The notes: a model not told the origin generated them from the sequence alone. Counted from the first letter of the stretch, positions 1 through 6,334 are shown. The stretch: 10,683 bases of DNA from an uncultured Clostridia bacterium (GCA_947627585.1 CANQWP010000021.1:1-10683), one strand, 5' to 3'. Numbers and translations: made by a program.

Positions 1-345
1 ATCCAACTTGTGGCGAAAGAAGGAAAATATGCAACACTTCGCTTGCCATCAGGCGAAATGAGAAAAGTTTTGCTTGCTTGCCGCGCCACAATCGGCACGG
101 TTGGAAACCTTGACCACGAACTTGTTTCTCTTGGCAAGGCTGGAAGAAAAAGACACATGGGCGTTCGTCCAAGCGTGCGCGGTGTCACCATGAACCCTAA
201 CGACCACCCACACGGCGGTGGTGAGGGCAAGAGCCCAGTCGGCATGGCATCTCCTCAAACACCTTGGGGCAAGCCAGCTCTTGGACTTAAGACAAGAAAG
301 AAGAAAAACAAATCTAACCGTTTGATGGTTAAGAGAGTGAACTAG
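1..345 (+). CDS. rplB: Large-subunit ribosomal protein L2 (uL2), 3' part only
   Basis: Left-truncated gene; the frame is open from base 1 and ends at TAG 343-345, giving the last 114 residues of a protein that is usually about 275 long. L2 binds 23S rRNA, helps join the subunits and supports the peptidyl transferase centre. The C-terminal half is clear: KEGKYATLRLPSGE near the window start, then NPNDHPHGGGEG (window residues 65-76) with the conserved His of the HPHGGGEG loop that sits near the peptidyl transferase centre, then TPWGKPALG and a basic Lys/Arg tail (KTRKKKNKSN). The stop codon overlaps the Shine-Dalgarno of rpsS. Assignment is secure from motif and context; the start lies outside the window. 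Confidence 0.98.
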   Translation: MQLVAKEGKYATLRLPSGEMRKVLLACRATIGTVGNLDHELVSLGKAGRKRHMGVRPSVRGVTMNPNDHPHGGGEGKSPVGMASPQTPWGKPALGLKTRKKKNKSNRLMVKRVN

Positions 346-356
346 GAGGCCGAAAA

Positions 357-635
357 ATGAGTAAAGAGAGAAAAATGCCATATGTCAGCCCAGAACTTAT
401 GAAAAAAGTGAACGCAATGGCTGAAAGTGGCGTGAAAAAACCAATCAAAACTTGGTCAAGACGTTCGACCATATATCCAGAATTTGTCGGCTTCACATTT
501 GCTGTTCACAACGGCAAAAAACACATTCCAGTTTATGTGACCGCAGACATGGTTGGGCACAAACTTGGCGAGTTTTCACTTACAAGAACTTTCAAAGGTC
601 ATGCGGGACAAAAACAAGCCGCAAAGAGATCATGA
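357..635 (+). CDS. rpsS: Small-subunit ribosomal protein S19 (uS19)
   Basis: A 92-residue protein, the usual length. S19 sits in the head of the 30S subunit with S13 and contacts the A-site region. The core motifs KTWSRRSTIYPEFVG, FAVHNGKKHIPVYVT and MVGHKLGEFSLTRTFKGH are intact. The N-terminus is less typical: the common KKGPF segment is replaced by SKERKMPYVSPEL. ATG 357 follows AGGAGG (344-349) with ideal spacing; that Shine-Dalgarno overlaps the TAG of rplB. The gene ends at TGA 633-635, itself fused to the GAGGTG ribosome binding site of rplV. Confidence 0.98.
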   Translation: MSKERKMPYVSPELMKKVNAMAESGVKKPIKTWSRRSTIYPEFVGFTFAVHNGKKHIPVYVTADMVGHKLGEFSLTRTFKGHAGQKQAAKRS

Positions 636-643
636 GGTGAAGT

Positions 644-1042
644 ATGGCTACAAGAATCAGACAAAAAGCAGAAAAAAGAGCGGAAAATCGCGACAAACGT
701 CCTTATGCAGTTGCAAGAGGCGTGCGCATGAGCTCATCAAAAGTGAGAATTGTGCTTGACGAGATCCGTGGCAAAAAAGCAAATGAAGCTGTTGCAATTC
801 TTTCATATATGCCACAAACCGGCGCTGCTGAAGCCCTCAAGGTGCTCAAAAGCGCAATCGCAAACGCAGAAAACAACAAGGGACTTTCTTCGGACAATCT
901 TTATGTTGCAGAATGCTATGCAAACGGCGGCTCAATGATGAGAAGAGTGCAGTTCAGAGGTCGTGGTCGTGTGGACAACAGAGTTTTGAAAAGAACTTGC
1001 CACATCACAATCATTCTTGACGAGCAAAAGGAGGCAAAATAA
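644..1042 (+). CDS. rplV: Large-subunit ribosomal protein L22 (uL22)
   Basis: A 132-residue protein. L22 binds 23S rRNA at the outer surface, and its long beta-hairpin lines the exit-tunnel constriction where macrolides and arrest peptides act. Seen here: RGVRMSSSKVRIVLDEIRGK (residues 25-44), the helical middle ending in AIANAENNKGL, and the C-terminal strand KRTCHITIIL. The hairpin (about 97-116) reads RRVQFRGRGRVDNRV. Against the usual RIMPRAKGRADRI type it has Phe104 where Pro is normal and one extra residue at the tip. An N-terminal basic stretch (residues 4-20) precedes the core. The gene starts 8 bases after rpsS with a GAGGTGA site, and its TAA overlaps the rpsC ATG by one base (TAATG). 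Confidence 0.97.
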   Translation: MATRIRQKAEKRAENRDKRPYAVARGVRMSSSKVRIVLDEIRGKKANEAVAILSYMPQTGAAEALKVLKSAIANAENNKGLSSDNLYVAECYANGGSMMRRVQFRGRGRVDNRVLKRTCHITIILDEQKEAK

Positions 1043-1719
1043 TGGGACAAAAAGTTAATCCATATGGACTTCGAATTGGAATCAACAAAGATTGGCAATC
1101 AACATGGTTCGCCAAGAAAGGTGATTTTGCCGGAAACTTGAAAGAAGACCATGACATTCGTGAATTCTTTGCAAAAAAGCATGCAAATGCCGCAATCGCA
1201 AAAGTTGAAATCAAAAGAACAGAAAACAAACTTGAAATTGACATCTACACAGGCAAACCTGGAATGATCATCGGCACAAAGGGTGCCGGAATTGAGCAAA
1301 TCAAAAAAGAACTCAACGGCCTCGTTCGTCCGGTCAAAAACCTTGTTTTGAACGTGAAAGAAGTCAAAAAACCTGACCTTGATGCAAAACTTGTTGCAGA
1401 AAGCATCGCTCAACAACTTGAAAAGCGCATTCAGTGGCGCAGAGCTCTCAAATCTGCTCTTCAAAGAGTTATGAAAGCGGGCGCAAAAGGCTGCAAAGTT
1501 CAAGTCAGTGGCGTTATTGATGGCGCAAACACCATCGGCAGAACGGAGAAATATATGGAAGGCTCTCTTCCACTTCACACTCTTCGCGCTGACGTTGATT
1601 ACGCTGAAACTGCCGCTTACACAAACTATGGCAAATTGGGCATCAAGTGCTGGATCTATAAAGGCGAAATTCTGTCGAAAAATCCTTTGAAGGAGGGTCA
1701 GAACAATGTTAATGCCTAA
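1042..1719 (+). CDS. rpsC: Small-subunit ribosomal protein S3 (uS3)
   Basis: A 225-residue protein, typical length. S3 forms part of the mRNA entry channel of the 30S subunit and its helicase activity. The N-terminus MGQKVNPYGLRIG is canonical. A type-2 KH domain carries GMIIGTKGAGIEQIKKEL (residues 74-91), with the GTKG loop. Arg133, Arg134 and Lys137 match the mRNA-unwinding residues of E. coli S3. The C-terminal domain holds PLHTLRADVDY (177-187) and WIYKGE (204-209). The usual GRLGGAEIARTE is replaced by GVIDGANTIGRTE, one residue longer. AGGAGG (1029-1034) lies inside the end of rplV, and the start overlaps the rplV stop. Its own end overlaps rplP by 14 bases. Confidence 0.98.
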   Translation: MGQKVNPYGLRIGINKDWQSTWFAKKGDFAGNLKEDHDIREFFAKKHANAAIAKVEIKRTENKLEIDIYTGKPGMIIGTKGAGIEQIKKELNGLVRPVKNLVLNVKEVKKPDLDAKLVAESIAQQLEKRIQWRRALKSALQRVMKAGAKGCKVQVSGVIDGANTIGRTEKYMEGSLPLHTLRADVDYAETAAYTNYGKLGIKCWIYKGEILSKNPLKEGQNNVNA

Positions 1720-2149
1720 AAGAGTGAAAAGAAGAAAAGTGATGCGCGGACGCATGACCGGAAAAGCCACAAGAGGAAACACTTTGGCATACGGAACATA
1801 CGGAATGGTTGCGCTTGAACCATGCTGGATCAAATCCAACCAAATTGAAGCAGCCAGAATTGCGCTCACGCGTTACATCAAACGTGGCGGAAAAGTTTGG
1901 ATCAAAATCTTCCCAGACAAACCTGTCACAAAGAAACCTGCCGAAACCCGAATGGGCTCCGGAAAAGGAAACCCAGAATTTTGGGTTGCAGTCGTAAAGC
2001 CTGGTCGAGTTCTTTTTGAAATCGAGGGTGTTGCAGAAGAAACCGCTCGTGAGGCTCTTCGCCTTGCCGGCCACAAACTTCCTTGCAAGACCAAGTTCAT
2101 CAAGAAAGAGGGCGTGGAAGAAAAAGTAGGTGATGGAAATGAAGAATGA
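1706..2149 (+). CDS. rplP: Large-subunit ribosomal protein L16 (uL16)
   Basis: A 147-residue protein, about 10 longer than E. coli L16 because of an acidic C-terminal end. L16 binds late to the 50S subunit and helps shape the A site and peptidyl transferase centre. MLMPKRVKRRKVMRGR at the N-terminus, NQIEAARIALTRYIKRGGKVWIKIFPDKP (split over residues 45-73), RMGSGKGNPEFWV (82-94) and the helix ETAREALRLAGHKLP are all family hallmarks. ATG 1706 is chosen over the in-frame ATG 1712 because the family begins ML-x-PKR and AAGGAGG (1690-1696) is well spaced. The first 14 bases overlap rpsC, which suggests translational coupling. Confidence 0.98.
   Translation: MLMPKRVKRRKVMRGRMTGKATRGNTLAYGTYGMVALEPCWIKSNQIEAARIALTRYIKRGGKVWIKIFPDKPVTKKPAETRMGSGKGNPEFWVAVVKPGRVLFEIEGVAEETAREALRLAGHKLPCKTKFIKKEGVEEKVGDGNEE
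2127..2133 (+). promoter_or_regulatory. Ribosome binding site that fixes the rpmC start
   Basis: TAGGTGA inside the end of rplP lies five bases before ATG 2139. It is too close to, or overlaps, the upstream in-frame GTG 2130 and ATG 2133, so ATG 2139 is the better start. This matches the usual L29 N-terminus. Confidence 0.6.
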
Positions 2150-2351
2150 GGAAATCAAAACTTTGTCTTTGGATCAACTGAATGCAAAGCTTAAAGAACT
2201 TAAGAACGAACTTTTCAATCTTCGTTTTTCACACGCAACAAGAAATCTTTCAAACCCACTCGCAATCAGAAACGTGAGAAGAGATATTGCAAGAGTTCAA
2301 ACTGCAATAAAAGAAAAATCAAATGGAGGAAACAACAATGGAACGAAATAA
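2139..2351 (+). CDS. rpmC: Large-subunit ribosomal protein L29 (uL29)
   Basis: A 70-residue, mostly helical protein that sits near the tunnel exit beside L23, where nascent-chain factors dock. The start at ATG 2139 gives MKNEEIKTLSLDQL, in line with the family; two earlier in-frame starts (GTG 2130, ATG 2133) would add non-conserved residues. The conserved helix-turn-helix is clear: LKELKNELFNLRFSHATRNL, then NPLAIRNVRRDIARVQT. The C-terminus has a Gly/Asn-rich tail (SNGGNNNGTK), which arises where the frame runs through the Shine-Dalgarno and start of rpsQ. The gene overlaps rplP by 11 bases and rpsQ by 14 bases. Confidence 0.95.
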   Translation: MKNEEIKTLSLDQLNAKLKELKNELFNLRFSHATRNLSNPLAIRNVRRDIARVQTAIKEKSNGGNNNGTK

Positions 2352-2595
2352 CAGAAACACAAGACAAGGTGTTGTTGTCGGCGCAGGCAAAATGGACAAG
2401 ACCGTTGTTGTTGCCGTAACGAGCAATGTAAAAGCTCCAAAAATTGGAAAAGTCGTAAAAAGAACAAAAAAATTCATGGCACATGACGAAAATGGCATTT
2501 GTGGAATGGGCGACACTGTTTTGATTGAAGAAACACGTCCGCTTTCAAAAAACAAATATCACAGAGTTGTCAAAATCGTCGAAAAGGCCAAATAA
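2338..2595 (+). CDS. rpsQ: Small-subunit ribosomal protein S17 (uS17)
   Basis: An 85-residue OB-fold protein that binds 16S rRNA early in 30S assembly. The core RQGVVVGAGKMDKTVVVAV and the C-terminal signature GDTVLIEETRPLSKNKYHRVV (residues 58-78, given in two overlapping parts: GDTVLIEETRPLSK and LSKNKYHRVV) are intact. ATG 2338 is preferred over ATG 2323 because GGAGG (2325-2329) sits eight bases before it, the length then matches the family, and the earlier start would swallow the ribosome binding site. The gene lies inside the tail of rpmC for 14 bases and ends with TAA fused to the rplN site. Confidence 0.96.
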   Translation: MERNNRNTRQGVVVGAGKMDKTVVVAVTSNVKAPKIGKVVKRTKKFMAHDENGICGMGDTVLIEETRPLSKNKYHRVVKIVEKAK

Positions 2596-2607
2596 GGAGA
2601 GTGGAAT

Positions 2608-2976
2608 ATGGTACAACCTCAAACAAGACTTAAAGTTGCCGACAACACTGGTGCAAAAGAACTTATGTGCATCAGAGTGCTTGGCGGAAGCTTTAGAAGA
2701 AGTGGAAACATTGGCGACATCATTGTGGCTTCTGTCAAAAAAGCCATTCCTGGTGGAAGCGTCAAGAAAGGTGATGTTGTGAAAGCAGTTGTTGTTCGCA
2801 CAACAAAAGGCCTCAACCGTAGTGACGGCTCTCATATTCGCTTTGACGACAATGCTGCCGTGATTATCGACAACCAAAAACAGCCAAAAGGCACTCGTGT
2901 GTTTGGACCAATCGCAAGAGAACTTCGTGACAAGGGCTATATGAAAATCATCTCCCTTGCACCAGAAGTGATTTAA
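2608..2976 (+). CDS. rplN: Large-subunit ribosomal protein L14 (uL14)
   Basis: A 122-residue protein, exactly the usual size. L14 is a beta-barrel at the subunit interface forming bridge B8; it contacts L19 and is the binding site of the silencing factor RsfS. The whole length matches the family: MVQPQTRLKVADNTGAKELM at the N-terminus, SVKKAIPGGSVKKGDVV (residues 42-58), DGSHIRFDDNAAVII (73-87), GTRVFGPIARELR (95-107) and the end MKIISLAPEVI. AAGGAGA (2594-2600) is joined to the rpsQ stop. TAA 2974-2976 is in turn fused to the rplX site. Nothing unusual is seen. Confidence 0.99.
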   Translation: MVQPQTRLKVADNTGAKELMCIRVLGGSFRRSGNIGDIIVASVKKAIPGGSVKKGDVVKAVVVRTTKGLNRSDGSHIRFDDNAAVIIDNQKQPKGTRVFGPIARELRDKGYMKIISLAPEVI

Positions 2977-2989
2977 GGAGGACGAAAGC

Positions 2990-3595
2990 ATGAGCATGAC
3001 AGTGAAAAAAGGTGACAATGTTGTTGTCATCACCGGAAAAGAAAAAGGAAAACAAGGCAAAGTGCTGGAAGTTTTCCCAGAAGAAAACAGAGTGCTTGTT
3101 GATGGCGTGAACATTGTTTCAAGACATCAAAAGGCCAGAAATCAACAAGAAAAAAGCGGAATTGTCAAGAAAAGCGCTCCAATTGACGCATCAAACGTTA
3201 TGGTCGTTTGCCCATCTTGCGGAAAAGCCACAAGAGTTCACCACAAAGTGATTGACGGCAAAAAAGTTCGCGTTTGCAAATGCGGAGTCAGCCTTGACAA
3301 AGACTTTGTGAAAGCGACCAAAAAGGACGCAAAAAAATCAGCAAAAGCTGAGACAAAAGACGTAAAAGCCGCTCCAAAAACAGAAAAGAAAGTTGAAGCG
3401 CCAAAAACTGAGGCAAAAACAGTGAACGCAGCGCCAAAAGCCGCTGCAAAACCGGCCGAAAAGAAAGAGACTTCAACAAAAGCTGCCCCAAAAGCAGCAG
3501 AAAAGAAGGCTGAGCCAAAAACAGCCGCAAAAAGTGGAACAAAAACCACAGCAAAAGAAAAGTCGACACCAAAAACTGCAAAAGCAGGAAAATAA
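2990..3595 (+). CDS. rplX: Large-subunit ribosomal protein L24 (uL24) with long Lys/Ala-rich tail
   Basis: A 201-residue protein, about twice the family length (around 105). L24 starts 50S assembly and lies near the tunnel exit. Residues 1-104 are a normal L24: a KOW motif (KKGDNVVVITGKEKGKQGKV, residues 6-25), the VDGVNIVSRHQK segment, and a zinc-ribbon part with Cys74, Cys77, Cys96 and Cys98. The second pair is C-x-C (VCKCG), not the usual C-x2-C. Residues 105-201 form a low-complexity tail made almost only of Lys, Ala, Pro, Thr and Glu, with repeated AAPK, EKK and PKT words; it should be disordered and strongly positive. No frameshift or fused domain is visible, so the tail is a true in-frame extension. 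ATG 2990 follows TAAGGAGG (2974-2981) with good spacing. Confidence 0.97.
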   Translation: MSMTVKKGDNVVVITGKEKGKQGKVLEVFPEENRVLVDGVNIVSRHQKARNQQEKSGIVKKSAPIDASNVMVVCPSCGKATRVHHKVIDGKKVRVCKCGVSLDKDFVKATKKDAKKSAKAETKDVKAAPKTEKKVEAPKTEAKTVNAAPKAAAKPAEKKETSTKAAPKAAEKKAEPKTAAKSGTKTTAKEKSTPKTAKAGK

Positions 3596-3609
3596 GCGCG
3601 AGGTGAACA

Positions 3610-4158
3610 ATGAAAGAACAAAATCAAACAGCAAAGCGATATAAGGAAGAAATTGTCCCAGCGCTTGTGAAAGAATTTGGCTACAAAAACATCAATGAAG
3701 TTCCAAAGCTTGTGAAAATTGTTCTCAACATGGGGCTTGGAGATGTGAAAGACAATTCAAAAAGCTTCAACACTGCTGTGGACGAGCTTGCACTGATCGC
3801 TGGACAAAAACCTGTCACAACAAAAGCAAAGAAAGCAATTTCAAACTTCAAAGTTCGTGCAGGAATGAAAATTGGCGCAAAAGTGACTCTTCGCGGAACA
3901 AGAATGTATGAATTCTTTGACCGTTTGACAGCAATTGCGCTTCCACGTGTGCGTGACTTCCGCGGAATTTCTGACAAATCTTTCGATGGACGTGGAAACT
4001 ATTCCATGGGCATCAAAGAACAGTTGATTTTCCCAGAAATCTCATATGACAAAGTCGAAAAAATTAGAGGGCTTGACGTTTCGTTCATCACAACTGCAAA
4101 AACTGATGCCGAAGCAAAAGCACTTTTGAAGGCACTTGGACTGCCTTTCGCAAAATAA
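3610..4158 (+). CDS. rplE: Large-subunit ribosomal protein L5 (uL5)
   Basis: A 182-residue protein of normal length. L5 brings 5S rRNA into the 50S central protuberance together with L18 and touches the P-site tRNA. Family segments are VPKLVKIVLNMGLGDVKDN (residues 31-49), LIAGQKPVTTKAKKAISNFK, TLRGTRMYEFFDRL, ALPRVRDFRGI, SFDGRGNYSMGIKEQLIFPE and the C-terminal TTAKTDAEAKALLKALGLPF. GAGGTGA (3600-3606) precedes ATG 3610 by a short spacing. The 14-base spacer to rplX is the widest among the ribosomal protein genes. No S8-type repressor stem is obvious around the start, although rplE is the S8 target in E. coli. Confidence 0.98.
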   Translation: MKEQNQTAKRYKEEIVPALVKEFGYKNINEVPKLVKIVLNMGLGDVKDNSKSFNTAVDELALIAGQKPVTTKAKKAISNFKVRAGMKIGAKVTLRGTRMYEFFDRLTAIALPRVRDFRGISDKSFDGRGNYSMGIKEQLIFPEISYDKVEKIRGLDVSFITTAKTDAEAKALLKALGLPFAK

Positions 4159-4171
4159 GGAGAAATGAGTT

Positions 4172-4357
4172 ATGGCAAAGAAATCTTTGATTGCAAAACA
4201 AAAAAGAACACCAAAATATAAATCAAGAGCATACACTCGTTGCTCAATTTGTGGCAGACCGCACGCCGTGCTTCGCAAATATGGAATTTGCCGAATTTGC
4301 TTCCGGGAAATGGCAAATCGCGGTGAAATTCCTGGCGTAAAGAAGTCAAGTTGGTAA
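4172..4357 (+). CDS. rpsN: Small-subunit ribosomal protein S14, zinc type (uS14)
   Basis: A 61-residue S14 of the short zinc-binding (C+) form that is the standard copy in Clostridia and many other Gram-positives. The four zinc ligands are Cys24, Cys27, Cys40 and Cys43 in CSIC and CRIC knuckles. KYKSRAYTRC, GRPHAVLRKYGICRICF and the terminal GEIPGVKKSSW are typical. It sits in the head of the 30S subunit. A zinc-free paralog used under zinc starvation is not present here. ATG 4172 follows AAGGAGA (4157-4163), joined to the rplE stop. Confidence 0.98.
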   Translation: MAKKSLIAKQKRTPKYKSRAYTRCSICGRPHAVLRKYGICRICFREMANRGEIPGVKKSSW

Positions 4358-4370
4358 GGAGGGGACAAGA

Positions 4371-4769
4371 ATGTACACAACAGACCCAATCGCAGATATG
4401 CTCACACGTCTTCGCAATGCCATCTCGGCAAAGCATCAAAGTGTGGAAATTCCTGCATCAAAAGAAAAAATTGAAATTGCAAAAATTCTTTTGGAAGAAG
4501 GCTACATCAGCGAATATAAACTTGTAGACGCTGGAAAATTCAAGAACATCGAAATCACAATCAAATATGATGAAGATGGACAAAGCGTCATTCAAGGCTT
4601 GAAAAGAATTTCAAAACCTGGCCTTCGCATCTATTCCGAAAGAGACAAACTTCCAAAAGTCATCAGCGGGCTTGGCATCGCCATCATTTCGACAAACAAG
4701 GGCATTGTGACCGACAAAGTTGCAAGAAACCTTGGCGTTGGCGGCGAAGTGCTTGCTTATGTGTGGTAA
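4371..4769 (+). CDS. rpsH: Small-subunit ribosomal protein S8 (uS8)
   Basis: A 132-residue protein, usual size. S8 is a primary 16S rRNA binder in the 30S platform and in E. coli represses its own operon. The N-terminus TTDPIADMLTRLRNAISAKH and the C-terminal signature are intact: GLGIAIISTNKG (residues 100-111), TDKVARNLGVGGE and LAYVW at the end. A ribosome binding site TAAGGAGG (4355-4362), fused to the rpsN stop, precedes ATG 4371 by eight bases. TAA 4767-4769 is fused to the rplF site in the same way. Confidence 0.98.
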   Translation: MYTTDPIADMLTRLRNAISAKHQSVEIPASKEKIEIAKILLEEGYISEYKLVDAGKFKNIEITIKYDEDGQSVIQGLKRISKPGLRIYSERDKLPKVISGLGIAIISTNKGIVTDKVARNLGVGGEVLAYVW

Positions 4770-4782
4770 GGAGGGCGAGAAA

Positions 4783-5322
4783 ATGTCAAGAATTGGAAAC
4801 AAACCGATCAAACTTGAAGCCGGCGTCACATTTGAACGCAACGGCGACGAAGTGAAAGTGACTGGCCCAAAAGGCACGCTCACACACCACATTGACAAAG
4901 GGATCAAAACCGAAATCAAAGACGGAGAACTTCATTTCACATATGATGACCCGAATCTCAACGCAAAACAAGGTCTTGCTCGTGCGCTTGTGCACAACAT
5001 GGTTGTTGGCGTCACAAAAGGCTGGGAGAAGAAACTTGTCATTGCCGGTGTCGGCTGGAAAGCGCAGGTTTCTGGCAACAAACTTGTGATGAGCCTTGGG
5101 CTTTCGCACCAAGTTGAAATGGAAATTCCAGAAGGATTGAAACTTTCATGCCCATCAGTGACGGAAGTTGTTGTTTCGGGCATTGACAAAGAAAAAGTCG
5201 GGCAATTTTGCGCAAATGTTCGCGCCAAGAGACCATATGAGCCATATCATGGCTATGGAATCCACGTTGACGGCGAACAACTTGTTCACAAAGTCGGCAA
5301 AGCCGCTGGCAAGAAGAAGTAA
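4783..5322 (+). CDS. rplF: Large-subunit ribosomal protein L6 (uL6)
   Basis: A 179-residue protein, normal length, with two similar alpha/beta domains; it binds near the sarcin-ricin loop and is needed late in 50S assembly. MSRIGNKPI at the N-terminus, VKVTGPKGTL (residues 24-33), GVTKGWEKKL (76-85), GVGWKAQVSG (89-98) and LSLG-type strands are typical. The C-terminal rRNA-binding signature is altered: PYEPYHGYGI (151-160) where PPEPYKGKGI is usual, so two Lys are replaced by His156 and Tyr158. ATG 4783 is chosen over an earlier in-frame ATG (4720) because MSRIGNKPI is the family start and TAAGGAGG (4767-4774) is correctly spaced; the earlier start would overlap rpsH by 50 bases. Confidence 0.98.
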   Translation: MSRIGNKPIKLEAGVTFERNGDEVKVTGPKGTLTHHIDKGIKTEIKDGELHFTYDDPNLNAKQGLARALVHNMVVGVTKGWEKKLVIAGVGWKAQVSGNKLVMSLGLSHQVEMEIPEGLKLSCPSVTEVVVSGIDKEKVGQFCANVRAKRPYEPYHGYGIHVDGEQLVHKVGKAAGKKK

Positions 5323-5333
5323 GGAGAAAAATC

Positions 5334-5702
5334 ATGATCAATGTTAAAGACAAAAATCAGGAAAGACAAATTCGCCACAAAAGAGTGCGCAAAACTGTTT
5401 CTGGAACTGCAAAACGCCCAAGACTTTGCGTAAATCGCAGTTTGACAAACATCTATGCCCAACTCATCGATGACGAAAAGGGTGTCACACTTCTTGCTTG
5501 CTCAACTCGCGAGAAGGAAATCGCTGCAAAAGTTGCCGGGAAAACCAAGACCGAAGCCGCAAGAATTGTCGGCGAAGAACTTGGGAAACGCGCAACCCAA
5601 AAGAAAATCAAAAATGTCGTTTTTGATAGAGGCGGATATCTCTATACAGGACGCGTTCAAGCTTTGGCTGACGGAGCAAGATCAGCCGGCTTGGAGTTTT
5701 AA
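5334..5702 (+). CDS. rplR: Large-subunit ribosomal protein L18 (uL18)
   Basis: A 122-residue protein of usual length that binds 5S rRNA with L5 in the central protuberance. The basic N-terminus (residues 7-30) includes RHKRVRKTVSGTAKRPRL. It is followed by NIYAQLIDDEKGVTLLACST (39-58), AARIVGEELGKRA (75-87) and the very conserved end VVFDRGGYLYTGRVQALADG with AGLEF. TAAGGAG (5320-5326) is fused to the rplF stop, eight bases or less from ATG 5334. The stop is likewise fused to the rpsE site. Nothing odd was seen. Confidence 0.98.
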   Translation: MINVKDKNQERQIRHKRVRKTVSGTAKRPRLCVNRSLTNIYAQLIDDEKGVTLLACSTREKEIAAKVAGKTKTEAARIVGEELGKRATQKKIKNVVFDRGGYLYTGRVQALADGARSAGLEF

Positions 5703-5706
5703 GGAG
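5700..5706 (+). promoter_or_regulatory. Ribosome binding site that decides the rpsE start
   Basis: TAAGGAG combines the rplR stop with a Shine-Dalgarno. It is one base from ATG 5708 but seven bases from ATG 5714 in the same frame, so 5714 is the likelier start; the difference is only two residues. Confidence 0.65.
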
Positions 5707-5713
5707 TATGGCT

Positions 5714-6334
5714 ATGGCAGAAGAAATTGAAAAGAAAGTGAATGACACTCGTGAAAACAACGAGCATCAGTCAAACGAAAATCGTCCAAACGCTCGTGAC
5801 GGAAAAGGCGGGCAGCGTCGTGAAGGACGCCGTGACCGCGAACGTCCTGCAAAAAGAGAAGATGACGGCCTTGACAAAAGAATGGTGTCCGTTCGCCGTG
5901 TCACAAAAGTTGTCAAAGGTGGACGCACGCTGAGATTTTCTGCACTTGTCGTTGTTGGCGACAACAAAGGCAGTGTGGGAATGGGCATTGGCAAAGCAAA
6001 CGAAGTGCCAATCGCCATTGACAAAGCCACAGTTGCTGCAAAAAAGGCCATGAAAAAGATTGCGCTTGTTGAAGGCACAATTCCACACGAAACACACGGC
6101 AAGTTTGGCACAACAAACATCTTGATGATGCCTGCTGAACAAGGTCACGGTGTGATCGCCGGTGGCGCAGCCAGAGCGGTTTTGGAAGTTGCTGGCGTAA
6201 AGAACATCGTCACAAAAATTCACGGCTCAACAAACAGCATCAACGTTGTGAAAGCCACAATCAACGGCCTCAACACATTGAAGACTCGTGAAGAGATTGC
6301 TGCTCGTCGTGGCAAAAAACCTGAGGAAATTTAA
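5714..6334 (+). CDS. rpsE: Small-subunit ribosomal protein S5 (uS5) with charged N-terminal extension
   Basis: A 206-residue protein, about 40 longer than E. coli S5 (167). S5 lies at the mRNA entry site and affects decoding accuracy; spectinomycin mutations map to its N-terminal loop. The core begins near residue 53: KRMVSVRRVTKVVKGGRTLR (56-74, includes the spectinomycin loop), ALVVVGDNKGSVGMGIGKA (77-95), GHGVIAGGAARAVLEVAGV (144-162) and STNSINVVKAT. Residues 1-52 are an unusual hydrophilic segment, first Glu/Asn-rich, then Arg-rich (QRREGRRDRERPAKRED), probably disordered. It is in frame with the core and preceded by a good ribosome binding site, so it seems real rather than a wrong start; there is no Met between residue 1 and Met57. 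Confidence 0.97.
   Translation: MAEEIEKKVNDTRENNEHQSNENRPNARDGKGGQRREGRRDRERPAKREDDGLDKRMVSVRRVTKVVKGGRTLRFSALVVVGDNKGSVGMGIGKANEVPIAIDKATVAAKKAMKKIALVEGTIPHETHGKFGTTNILMMPAEQGHGVIAGGAARAVLEVAGVKNIVTKIHGSTNSINVVKATINGLNTLKTREEIAARRGKKPEEI

Noticed and set aside
1099..1869. Long minus-strand frame opposite rpsC and rplP
   Set aside because: It lies wholly across two certain genes, has biased Phe/Ser/Val content typical of antisense frames, and no family match.
3238..3627. Minus-strand Phe/Ala-rich frame opposite rplX
   Set aside because: It is the shadow of the Lys/Ala-rich L24 tail; codon bias of that tail opens the opposite strand. No ribosome binding site or family.
3590..3660. S8 repressor site at rplE
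   Set aside because: I looked for the S8-binding helix known at the E. coli rplE start and saw no matching stem and bulge.
4165..4221. Short frame starting at ATG 4165 before rpsN
   Set aside because: Out of frame with rpsN, only 18 codons, no family; the ribosome binding site better fits ATG 4172.
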